The position numbers and the translations under genes are program-made. The notes under the pieces are model-generated. The model was not told the origin of the DNA. It saw only the letters and a program-made list of their open reading frames with translations, and ran no database searches. Of a stretch of 64,000 bases of DNA, positions 1-6,654 are shown piece after piece. The stretch is from Massilia pinisoli (GTDB lineage Bacteria; Pseudomonadota; Gammaproteobacteria; Burkholderiales; Burkholderiaceae_D): positions 248,001-312,000 of the forward strand of contig NZ_JANUGW010000004.1 in the NCBI RefSeq assembly GCF_024753285.1, read 5' to 3'. How positions within the stretch are numbered: position 1 is the stretch's first letter; the number at the start of each line of letters is the position of its first letter.

Positions 1-176
1 CACGGGCCGGCGGGGCGCTCGTACCACAGCGCCAGCTGTTCACGTCCGGCGTCCGTACGCGCCACGACGGTTGCGCCGGCCAGGCCGGGCATGCCGGTCG
101 CGGCGGCCGCAAGGCCCAGCGTACCGAGCACGCGGCGCCGGCCGGCGTTGATCTGTTGATGACCTGCTTTGCCCAA
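1..176 (-). CDS. Tat-exported glycoside hydrolase, GH95-like, N-terminal fragment
   Basis: Only the first 58 codons lie in the window; the gene continues past the left edge. I place the start at a TTG (174-176) because AGGAG lies six bases upstream. The N-terminus carries a twin-arginine-type signal (NAGRRRVLGTLGLAAAA), followed by an Ala/Gly-rich hydrophobic stretch. The mature part begins LALWYERPAGP, which resembles the opening of GH95 alpha-L-fucosidase/galactosidase enzymes (LWYDRPA then W.EALPLGNG). That suggests a periplasmic or secreted plant-polysaccharide enzyme. The family call rests on about ten residues and a signal peptide, so it is tentative; Tat export is better supported than the substrate. 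Confidence 0.5.
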   Translation of the reverse strand, partial: MGKAGHQQINAGRRRVLGTLGLAAAATGMPGLAGATVVARTDAGREQLALWYERPAGP

Positions 177-231
177 TGTTGTCTCCTGTGATTGTCGTGA
201 GTCGGTGATGCCGGGTGCGCATCGTCGATTG

Positions 232-246
232 TTTATTATAAATAAA
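232..246 (-). promoter_or_regulatory. Possible promoter of the GH95-like gene
   Basis: An AT-rich island in a G+C-rich setting contains a TATAAT on the minus strand (235-240), inside the inverted repeat TTTATT-ATA-AATAAA. It lies about 60 bases upstream of the TTG start. No good -35 box is visible at the usual spacing. Confidence 0.3.
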
Positions 247-270
247 AATCAATCCAGGAGATTTTTTTCG

Positions 271-651
271 TTACTTCGCGGCGGTCCGATAGTGCGTACG
301 GGCCTCGCACACCAGGCGGTGATGCTCGTCGGCCCACGCGACGAGGCCCCTCATGGGCACGAGGAAGGAGTGACCGAGCGGCGTGAGGTCGTACTCGACG
401 CGCGGCGGCACTTCGGGGTACACGGTGCGGCGCACGAACCCGTCTTCTTCCAGCCGCTTCAAGGTCAGCGACAGCATCTGCTTGGAGATGTCGCCCAGTT
501 CGCGCATCAATTCATTGAAGCGCTTCGTGCCGCCTTCGAGCGCGTCGAGCACGAGGAGGCTCCACTGGTCGCCGATGCGGTCCAGCACGTCGCGGATGGG
601 GCAGGGTTGTTCGAAGCCGCCGTCGGCAGCGAGTAAATTTGTCTTGGCCAT
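271..651 (-). CDS. HxlR-family winged-helix transcriptional regulator
   Basis: A 126-residue protein, the usual size for HxlR regulators. It has the family N-terminal signature with one cysteine (CPIRDVLDRIGDQWSLLVL), then the winged-helix core (RFNELMRELGDISKQMLS, LKRLEEDGFVRR) and the wing segment PPRVEYDLTPLG. Such proteins repress or activate a divergently placed gene in response to electrophiles or redox stress, often through that conserved cysteine. Here the divergent gene at 793 encodes an NAD(P)-binding reductase-like protein, the classic arrangement. A pair of CGCGCTGAC repeats lies in the shared intergenic region. The effector cannot be read from sequence. Confidence 0.88.
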   Translation of the reverse strand: MAKTNLLAADGGFEQPCPIRDVLDRIGDQWSLLVLDALEGGTKRFNELMRELGDISKQMLSLTLKRLEEDGFVRRTVYPEVPPRVEYDLTPLGHSFLVPMRGLVAWADEHHRLVCEARTHYRTAAK

Positions 652-677
652 GATGTTCCAGGGGGGGGCGGTCAGTT

Positions 678-705
678 CGCGCTGACCTGATCACGCCGCG
701 CTGAC
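678..705. promoter_or_regulatory. Direct repeats in the HxlR/reductase divergent promoter
   Basis: CGCGCTGAC occurs at 678-686 and again at 697-705, 19 bp apart, about two helical turns. The first copy also forms GTCAG-N6-CTGAC with 671-675. The position between the divergent HxlR and reductase genes makes it a candidate HxlR operator. This is inferred from position and spacing only. Confidence 0.4.
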
Positions 706-792
706 TTCTTGTGCGGCATGCGCAGACTAGCATAAGATGCGTCACCGGTCTTGTTTTTAGACCTGCTCTCAACCACAGACTAAAGGATACCT

Positions 793-1404
793 ATGGCACG
801 CATCGCTCTCATCGGCGCCTCCGGCAACGTCGGCACGCGCATCCTGAACGAACTCGTTTCGCGCAACCACCAGGTCACGGCCATCGTCCGCGACCCGGCG
901 AAAGTCCCGGCACGCGCGGGCGTGACGGCGGCGCGCGGCGACGTCGCCGATCCCGCCGGCCTGGCCGACGTGCTGAAAGGGCACGACGTCGTCGTGAGCT
1001 CGGTGCGCTTCCTCGACAGCGATCCGCAGGCGCTGATCGATGCCGTGCGCGCGGCCGGCGTCAAACGCTATCTCGTCGTGGGCGGCGCCGCCAGCCTGTT
1101 CGTCGCACCGGGCAAGCGCCTGCTCGACCAGCCCGATTTCCCGGCCGCTTACAAGGACGAGGCGACGAAGGGCGCAGTCTTCCTCGACGCGCTGCGCGGC
1201 GTCACCGACCTCGATTGGACGTTCATCTCGCCATCCGCCCTGTTCGTGCCGGGCGAGCGCACCGGCAAGTTCCGCCTCGCGAAGGACGAGCTGCTGGTGA
1301 GCGAGAAGGGCAGCACGATCTCGTACGAAGACTATGCCGTCGCGCTGGTCGACGAGATCGAGAAGCCGGCGCACGTGCGCGAGCGGTTCACGGTCGGGTA
1401 TTGA
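793..1404 (+). CDS. NAD(P)-binding reductase-like protein (NmrA/YwnB-type atypical SDR)
   Basis: A 203-residue Rossmann-fold protein. The glycine-rich dinucleotide-binding motif GASGNVG sits at residues 8-14, followed by VTAIVRDPAKV and the GDVADP segment typical of NAD(P)H-binding (PF13460) proteins. The central VKRYLVVGGAASL strand and the DLDWTFISPS segment match the YwnB/NmrA-like branch, which lacks the full YxxxK catalytic pair of classical SDRs. It may be a small oxidoreductase or a redox sensor. It is transcribed divergently from the HxlR gene and is probably its target. Its 3' end meets the next gene tail to tail, with one base between the stops. Confidence 0.82.
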   Translation: MARIALIGASGNVGTRILNELVSRNHQVTAIVRDPAKVPARAGVTAARGDVADPAGLADVLKGHDVVVSSVRFLDSDPQALIDAVRAAGVKRYLVVGGAASLFVAPGKRLLDQPDFPAAYKDEATKGAVFLDALRGVTDLDWTFISPSALFVPGERTGKFRLAKDELLVSEKGSTISYEDYAVALVDEIEKPAHVRERFTVGY

Positions 1405-1405
1405 G

Positions 1406-1675
1406 TCAGAACGTCGAGCAGTTGAAGAAGCCGCGATGGCCGAAGCACGTGGTCGTCGTCGGCGCCGTCCGGTAGCGCACGGCATTCCGCGTATCCAGCG
1501 CGAGAATGCACGAGCGCCACTGCTCGGAGTCGCGCGCATTGCCCAGCCGTTCGCAGGCCGGCCCGTACACCGCGATCATCTCGTCCACTTCGCGCTGCTG
1601 CTGTGCCGCGCGGTCCGCCTGCGTTGCGCAGCCGCCCAATAGCAGGGCCAGCGCCAATACCGTTGTCGTACGCAT
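1406..1675 (-). CDS. Small lipoprotein of unknown function
   Basis: The start chosen is the ATG at 1675, preceded by a strong AGGAGG seven bases away; this gives 89 residues. The N-terminus is a lipoprotein signal (MRTTTVLALALLLGGCAT) with lipobox LGGC. The mature part has a charged helical stretch (AAQQQREVDEMIAVYGPACERL) and three further cysteines, including the C-terminal pattern TTTTCFGHRGFFNC. No known domain is recognised. It is probably exported and anchored in the outer or inner membrane, possibly with periplasmic disulphides. It converges with the reductase gene. Confidence 0.72.
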   Translation of the reverse strand: MRTTTVLALALLLGGCATQADRAAQQQREVDEMIAVYGPACERLGNARDSEQWRSCILALDTRNAVRYRTAPTTTTCFGHRGFFNCSTF

Positions 1676-1806
1676 GATAGATCCTCCTTCCGCCTTTCCG
1701 CACCGGGCGCGGCGCGATGGCGAATAATGCGTGTTCCCCGGTTGATGCCGGTTCGATGGCACAAGGTTCTATCGGATGTGCGGGCGCGACCGCCCGACAG
1801 GTCGCG

Positions 1807-2394
1807 TCAGGTCTTTTTCGCCGGCTGCCACTCGTCGAGCCGCCGCCCCTCGGCGCACGCCTCGATCAGCCGCTCGAGCCGCGCGGCCCGCGTCTCCGGC
1901 TTCTTCGCGCTCGTGACGACGTGCGCCATGCGCTTGCGGTAGCCCGGCGGGCAGGCCTCGAAATACGCCCACGCGGCCTTGTGGCGCTTGAAGCGCGCGA
2001 TGTGCTCGGGTTCCAGTTCTGCAGGCGTCTCGCGCTCGTGCGAGTACACGCGCGAGCGCGCTTCCGAACGCTGCGCGAACGCGGCTTCGCCGGCTGGCGT
2101 CATCAGGCCTTGCTCGCGCAGCTTCGCGACCTTGTCGATGTTCACGGCGCTCCAGATCGAGCCCGCTTTGCGCGGCGTGAAGCGGATGGTGTACGTGTCC
2201 TCGTCGATGCCCTTGCGCACGCCGTCGATCCAGCCGTAGCACAGCGCCTGGTCGACCGAATCGGACCAGCGCATGCACGGCTTGCCCGTGCCGACTTTAT
2301 GAAAACCGACGAGCAGCTCGCGCGCTTCGTGCGCGTGTGCCGCGAGCCAGGTGCGGAAGGCTTGTGCGTCCGCGAAGAAAACGGGAGAGGTCAT
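1807..2394 (-). CDS. YdeI/OmpD-associated family protein
   Basis: A 195-residue protein with the YdeI/OmpD-associated hallmarks: an N-terminal FRTWLAAHAHEARELLVGFHKVGTGKP, the conserved SDSVDQALCYGWIDG block near residues 45-60, and RFTPRKAGSIWSAVN after it. The C-terminal third (FEACPPGYRKRMAHVVTSAK with later ERL) is the typical helical tail. Family members are linked to bacteriocin protection and envelope-associated stress, but no biochemical activity is settled. It follows the TonB/Sel1-like gene by 21 bp on the same strand, so the two may be cotranscribed. Confidence 0.82.
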   Translation of the reverse strand: MTSPVFFADAQAFRTWLAAHAHEARELLVGFHKVGTGKPCMRWSDSVDQALCYGWIDGVRKGIDEDTYTIRFTPRKAGSIWSAVNIDKVAKLREQGLMTPAGEAAFAQRSEARSRVYSHERETPAELEPEHIARFKRHKAAWAYFEACPPGYRKRMAHVVTSAKKPETRAARLERLIEACAEGRRLDEWQPAKKT

Positions 2395-2415
2395 CCGATG
2401 ACGGGCGTGCGGCTA

Positions 2416-3057
2416 TTACGGAACGAATCCCATGCGCAGGCGCTGGATGGCAAGCACGTCGCCCTGCGCAGCCGCTTTCTCGTACCAGCGCATCGCTTCC
2501 TCGAGGTTCGCCTCTATCTTGTCACCCTTCTCGTAACGGCGGCCCAGTTCGTACTGGGCGGCAGCGGCGCCCCGCTCCGCGGCGCTTCTCAGCAGCACGA
2601 AGGCCTTCTCACGGTCTGCGTCGGACTTGGGCGCCGCATTCAGCAGGATGCTCAAGCGATACAGCGCATTGACGTCGCCTTCCCGTGCCGCCTCGGCAGC
2701 GACGTGCTTGGCACGCACCATGTCGACGTCGTCATCGAGTTTCCAGAAGTATTGGACGGGCTGCCAGACCTCGACGGGTTTGCCGTTCTCTGTGGCGGGC
2801 TTGAACAGGCATTTCCCCAAGGCCTCCTGGGTTCTCCGGTCCAGGGCGGGGAAACCGGTGGATACCAGGACGACCGAACGTTCGACGGTGCCGTCAGCGT
2901 GGACGAGAAACGCCACGATGGCCACGCCTTCTTCACGTTGCCGCAGGGACTCCTGCGGGTATCGCGGTTTGCTGCATTCCGCAGAGGCGGTGAAGGACAA
3001 TGCGGCACCCGCCAGCGCGGCAGCGGCGAGCAGGCATTTCGAAGCGCTGAAGGTCAT
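2416..3057 (-). CDS. Exported protein with TonB C-terminal-like and Sel1 repeat domains
   Basis: A signal peptide (SASKCLLAAAALAGAALSFTASA) leads into a TonB C-terminal-like domain (about residues 30-110). That domain has the family's proline-tyrosine start (CSKPRYPQESLRQREEG), the GVAIVAFLVHADGTV strand pair and the FKPATENGKPV hinge. The rest holds Sel1/TPR-type repeats (AAQYELGRRYEKGD, AMRWYEKAAAQGD). It probably mediates protein contacts in the periplasm and is not a true energy transducer, since it lacks the N-terminal membrane anchor and proline-rich spacer. An alternative TTG start lies at 3075; I prefer the ATG at 3057, although neither has a strong ribosome binding site. Confidence 0.75.
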   Translation of the reverse strand: MTFSASKCLLAAAALAGAALSFTASAECSKPRYPQESLRQREEGVAIVAFLVHADGTVERSVVLVSTGFPALDRRTQEALGKCLFKPATENGKPVEVWQPVQYFWKLDDDVDMVRAKHVAAEAAREGDVNALYRLSILLNAAPKSDADREKAFVLLRSAAERGAAAAQYELGRRYEKGDKIEANLEEAMRWYEKAAAQGDVLAIQRLRMGFVP

Positions 3058-3116
3058 GTGTCGAGCCACGTTCAAATAGCTCGACTGTAGGCGCCGACGG
3101 AGGGTTTGTAAAGAAG

Positions 3117-3971
3117 CTAGCCGATGAACGAATCGAACTGCAGATCGAATTCCTGCAGCGCCTTCTGGGCATTCTGCATCTTCTTGCGGAATTCCGGACC
3201 GCGCTGCAGCGCGAGGCCCACCGCCAGCACGTCGATGACGACGAGGTAGGCGAGGCGCGCCGAGATCGGCGTGTACGGGTCGATCGCAAACACGAGGTCG
3301 ATCGGAATCAGGAGGCTCGCCATGTCCGCCAGCGGCGTGCCGGACGGCGCCAGCACGATCACCTCGGCGCCGCCGCGGCGCGCCAGTTTCGCGGAGCGCG
3401 TGAGCGACGGGTTGTTGCCGCGCTGGGAGATCGCGACGAGCGCGTCGCCTTCGCGCAGCAGCGCCGCCGCGATGGCGTGGATCGCGGGGTCGGTGTAGGC
3501 GACCGTTGGCACGCCCGAGCGGAAGAATTTATGCTGCGCGTCGGCCGCGACGAAGCCCGACGTGCCCTGGCCGTAGAACTCGATCTTGTTGGCGCGCGAC
3601 AGGATGTCGAGCGCCTTCTGGATCAGTTCCGGCTTCAGGTTGTTGCGCAGGTCGAGCAGGGTGTTGATCGAGCGGCTGCAGATCTTGTTGACGAGGTCCG
3701 CGGCGAGGTCGTCCTGCGCCGGCTGCTCGCTGGCGCCGGGCAGCGCGAGCGCGAGGCCCTGCGCGAGCTTCAGCTTGAACTCGTGCCAGCCGTCGTAGCC
3801 GAGCGTGCGGCAGAAGCGCACGACGGTCGGCTCCGACACCTGCGCGCTGCGCGCCAGCGCCGTGATGTTCTGGCTCACGGTGGCGCTGGGCGCGGCGAGC
3901 ACGGCGAGTGCCACCTTGCGCTCGGACTTCGACAGCGAGTCGAGCTGGGTGCGGATCGAATCGAGCAGCAC
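3117..3971 (-). CDS. hexR: HexR, RpiR-family regulator of glucose catabolism
   Basis: A 284-residue RpiR-type regulator. The N-terminal helix-turn-helix is at about residues 1-77 (LARSAQVSEPTVVRFCRTLG), and a SIS sugar-phosphate-binding domain at about 125-250 (IEFYGQGTSGFVAADAQHKF, LVAISQRGNNPSLTRSAKLA). HexR proteins repress zwf, edd, pgi and related genes and release DNA on binding KDPG. It starts at GTG 3971, with AAGGAAAA overlapping the stop of zwf ten bases upstream. So hexR is the second gene of a zwf-hexR operon and is likely autoregulated through the zwf operators. TGTAAATTTACTACA-like sites near zwf, pgi and edd support the identity. Confidence 0.93.
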   Translation of the reverse strand: MLLDSIRTQLDSLSKSERKVALAVLAAPSATVSQNITALARSAQVSEPTVVRFCRTLGYDGWHEFKLKLAQGLALALPGASEQPAQDDLAADLVNKICSRSINTLLDLRNNLKPELIQKALDILSRANKIEFYGQGTSGFVAADAQHKFFRSGVPTVAYTDPAIHAIAAALLREGDALVAISQRGNNPSLTRSAKLARRGGAEVIVLAPSGTPLADMASLLIPIDLVFAIDPYTPISARLAYLVVIDVLAVGLALQRGPEFRKKMQNAQKALQEFDLQFDSFIG

Positions 3972-3981
3972 GGCGTTTTCC

Positions 3982-5451
3982 TTAATCTTCCGGCAGCGCT
4001 TCTTCGCGCCATTGCAGGCCGTCGCGGCCGATCAGCGCGGACGCGGCGGCGGGGCCCCACGTGCCGGACGTGTACGGTGCCGGCGTCGTGTCGTCCTGGT
4101 CCCAGTATTCGAGGATCGGCTCGACCCATTCCCACGCGGCTTCCAGCTCGTCGCCGCGCATGAACAGCGTCAGTTGGCCGCGCAGGACGTCCAGCAGCAG
4201 GCGCTCGTACGCTTCCATGCGCGGGGACTTGAACTGTTCGCGGAAGTCCAGTTCGAGCTCGGCCTGCTTCAGGCGCATCGAGTCGCCCGGCGTCTTGGCC
4301 ATCAGGTTCATCGACAGGCCTTCGTCCGGCTGCAGGCGGATCACGAGGCTGTTCGGCTGGAAGCTCGACGTCGGCTGGTTGAAGATCGAATGGGGGATCG
4401 TCTTGAACCGCACGACGATCTCCGCCAGGCGGTCGGCCATGCGCTTGCCGGTGCGCAGGTAGAACGGCACGCCGGCCCAGCGCCACGTATCGATTTCAGC
4501 CTTCATCGCGACGAAGGTTTCCGTCTTCGATTGTTTCGGCGCGCCCGGTTCGTCGCGGTAGCCCGGCACCGGCTGGCCGTCGACATAGCCCGAGCGGTAC
4601 TGGCCGCGCACGATGTTCTGCGACAGCGTCGTCGGCGTGAAGCGCTTCAACGAACGCAGCACCTGCAGCTTGGCGTCGCGCACGGCGTCCGGCGCGATCG
4701 ACGTCGGCGGTTCCATCGCGACGATACACAGCAACTGCAACAGGTGGTTCTGCAGCATGTCGCGCAGCGCGCCCGAGTTGTCGTAATAGCCCAGGCGGTT
4801 GCCGACGCCGATCTTTTCCGCGATGGTGATCTGCACGTCCGAGATCCATTCGCGGCGCCACAGCGGCTCGAACAGGATGTTCCCGAAGCGCAGCGCCAGC
4901 AGGTTCTGCACGGTTTCCTTGCCGAGGTAGTGGTCGATCCGGTAGATCTGCGATTCCGCGAACACCTCGCCGACGTCGGCGTTGATCTGCTTGGCCGATG
5001 CGAGGTCGCGGCCCAGCGGCTTTTCCAGCACGACGCGCGAATTCGACGTGGCCAGGCCCACGGCGGCCAGGTTTTCGCAGATCGTCGCGAACAGCTGCGG
5101 CGGCGTCGCGAGGTAGTACACACGCGTGAGCGACGGGTCCTTGCGCAGCGCTTCGGTAAGCGCCGCATAGGTCGCGACGTTGCCCGCGTCGACGGCGACG
5201 TAGGTAATACGGTCGAGGAATTTCTGCCACGCGGCCGCGTCGACGTTTTCCTTCACGTGCGATTTCGCGTTCGTTTCCACCATCTCGATGAACGCTTCCT
5301 GCGACATCTCGTCACGACCGACGCAGATGATGCGCGCCGTCGCGGGCAGGTCGTTGCACACATCACGGGCAAACATCGCCGGCAACAGCTTGCGCATCGC
5401 GAGGTCGCCGCTGCCGCCGAAGAAAACGAGATCGAAATCGGAAAGAGCCAT
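3982..5451 (-). CDS. zwf: Glucose-6-phosphate 1-dehydrogenase
   Basis: Oxidises glucose 6-phosphate to 6-phosphogluconolactone with NAD(P)+, feeding the Entner-Doudoroff and pentose phosphate routes in the cytoplasm. The protein is 489 residues, the normal length. The coenzyme-binding start is FFGGSGDLAMRKLLPAMF, and the substrate/catalytic motif RIDHYLGKE (about residues 175-183) holds the reactive Lys/His pair. GRDEMSQ, VVLEKPLGRDL and LQLLCIVAMEPP are further family blocks. It is the first gene of zwf-hexR. Two HexR-like operators lie 25-70 bp upstream of the start, so induction by KDPG through HexR is expected. Confidence 0.97.
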   Translation of the reverse strand: MALSDFDLVFFGGSGDLAMRKLLPAMFARDVCNDLPATARIICVGRDEMSQEAFIEMVETNAKSHVKENVDAAAWQKFLDRITYVAVDAGNVATYAALTEALRKDPSLTRVYYLATPPQLFATICENLAAVGLATSNSRVVLEKPLGRDLASAKQINADVGEVFAESQIYRIDHYLGKETVQNLLALRFGNILFEPLWRREWISDVQITIAEKIGVGNRLGYYDNSGALRDMLQNHLLQLLCIVAMEPPTSIAPDAVRDAKLQVLRSLKRFTPTTLSQNIVRGQYRSGYVDGQPVPGYRDEPGAPKQSKTETFVAMKAEIDTWRWAGVPFYLRTGKRMADRLAEIVVRFKTIPHSIFNQPTSSFQPNSLVIRLQPDEGLSMNLMAKTPGDSMRLKQAELELDFREQFKSPRMEAYERLLLDVLRGQLTLFMRGDELEAAWEWVEPILEYWDQDDTTPAPYTSGTWGPAAASALIGRDGLQWREEALPED

Positions 5452-5475
5452 GGTGTCTGTCGGGGAGTGAAATGC

Positions 5476-5490
5476 TGTAAATTTACTACA
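5476..5490. promoter_or_regulatory. HexR operator 1 upstream of zwf
   Basis: TGTAAATTTACTACA lies 25 bp upstream of the zwf start. Its core GTAAATTTAC is a perfect palindrome. The sequence fits the palindromic TGTARTNNNNTTACTACA-like pattern I associate with HexR, and recurs with few changes in front of pgi and edd in this window. Confidence 0.7.
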
Positions 5491-5509
5491 CGATTATTGA
5501 TAGCGCAAG

Positions 5510-5522
5510 AAAATTTACTACG
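5510..5522. promoter_or_regulatory. HexR operator 2 upstream of zwf
   Basis: AAAATTTACTACG repeats the right half of operator 1. Its TTTACTAC lies 32 bp from that of operator 1, about three helical turns, so the two sites could bind HexR dimers cooperatively on one face of the helix. It is less symmetrical than operator 1. Confidence 0.5.
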
Positions 5523-5563
5523 TGGTCGGGTGCTTGGAGATTATGGTGCCACATCCATTTTAT

Positions 5564-5727
5564 GTAGGGTGGACGGCTGCACACGCTGCGGGTGAATGGT
5601 CGCGCTGTACGCGCCGTCCACGCGGTGATACGCGACGGGCGGGCGGCCGCGCACGTGGCCGGAGGGACGAGCGTTTCGATGGGCATGCGCCGCGTGAACC
5701 CGTGGACGGCAGAGCCGTCCACCCTAC
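5564..5727. repeat. Inverted-repeat intergenic element (REP/BIME-like), copy A
   Basis: A 164-bp element bounded by perfect 13-bp terminal inverted repeats, GTAGGGTGGACGG (5564-5576) and CCGTCCACCCTAC (5715-5727). The right end is itself a hairpin (GTGGACGG-CAGAG-CCGTCCAC). An internal CCGTCCACGCGGTGATA block is shared with the copy at 23438. It lies between zwf and the SMP-30 gene, upstream of the HexR sites. No protein is encoded. Confidence 0.75.
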
Positions 5728-5747
5728 GCACAACGCGGCCGTTTCGA

Positions 5748-6644
5748 TTATCCGCGGTACTCGGCCTGCTCCATACCGGGAACGTCGACCGCAAACGCCA
5801 ACACCTTGCCGCTATGCGGATACTTCGCCAGCTCGTCATTCGAGCGCCCCTTGCTGGCGCTCGTGACATACAGCGTGCGCAGGTCCGGCCCGCCGAACGC
5901 GACCGAGGTCGGACAGCGCACGGGCAGCTCGATTTCCTGCAGCAGCTCGCCCGTCGGCGACAGCTTGACGAGGCGGCCGCCTTCGAACATCGCGGCCCAG
6001 TAATTGCCTTCGCTGTCCACGGCCGCCCCGTCCGGACGGCCGCCGTAGTCCGGTGCCTTCTTGTCGTCGGAGAAGGTGACGAGGTTGCGGCGGTTCGATG
6101 CCGTGCCCGTCTTGACGTCGTAGTCGTACGCGTCGACGCGGTGGGTCGTCGTGTCGGCGTGGTACATCGTCTTGCCGTCGGGGCTGAACGACAGCCCATT
6201 CGAATTCGTCATGCCGCCGGCCCACGCCTGGCGCAGCTGACCCTTGTCCAGCACGTACATCTCGGCCTTGGGCTGGTCGCGCGGCTCGTACATCGTGCCG
6301 ACCCAGAAGCGGCCGACGGGGTCGACGCGGCCGTCGTTGAAGCGCATGATCGCCGTGTCGTACGGCGCGGGCGCGATGTCGGTGAGCTCGCCCGTCGTCG
6401 TGTTCAGGTAGACGAAGCCCGCGCGAGTGGCCAGCACGAGGTTGTTGTCCATGTCGACCGCGATCGCGGACGGCTCCGTCGCCGTGCTCCAGCGCGAGTA
6501 CTTGCCGCTCGACGGATGCAGGCGGTGCACCGACTTGCCGTCGATGTCGACCCAGTACAGCGCCGATTCGATCGCGTGCCAGACGGCCGATTCGCCGACC
6601 AGCATCGGCTCGTCATGCACGATGTGGAATTTTTCGCTCTTCAT
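5748..6644 (-). CDS. SMP-30/gluconolactonase family lactonase
   Basis: A 298-residue six-bladed beta-propeller of the SMP-30/LRE family. Metal-binding and active-site regions are visible: the early LVGESAVWHAIESALYWVDI (metal Glu), RFNDGRVDPVGRFWVGTM (Asn/Asp), SNGLSFSPDGKTMYHADTTT, and GRPDGAAVDSEGNYWAAMF (catalytic Asp). The family hydrolyses sugar lactones with a divalent metal. It starts ten bases after the stop of pgi with a GAGGAGCG ribosome site, so it belongs to a pgi operon. It sits next to zwf and no classical pgl (DevB/YbhE) is present here. It may therefore hydrolyse 6-phosphogluconolactone, or gluconolactone; the sequence does not decide. Confidence 0.88.
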   Translation of the reverse strand: MKSEKFHIVHDEPMLVGESAVWHAIESALYWVDIDGKSVHRLHPSSGKYSRWSTATEPSAIAVDMDNNLVLATRAGFVYLNTTTGELTDIAPAPYDTAIMRFNDGRVDPVGRFWVGTMYEPRDQPKAEMYVLDKGQLRQAWAGGMTNSNGLSFSPDGKTMYHADTTTHRVDAYDYDVKTGTASNRRNLVTFSDDKKAPDYGGRPDGAAVDSEGNYWAAMFEGGRLVKLSPTGELLQEIELPVRCPTSVAFGGPDLRTLYVTSASKGRSNDELAKYPHSGKVLAFAVDVPGMEQAEYRG

Positions 6645-6654
6645 GGAACGCTCC

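Noticed and set aside
661..668. Run of G at the HxlR promoter
   Set aside because: Homopolymer without a clear phase-variation context; not in a coding region.
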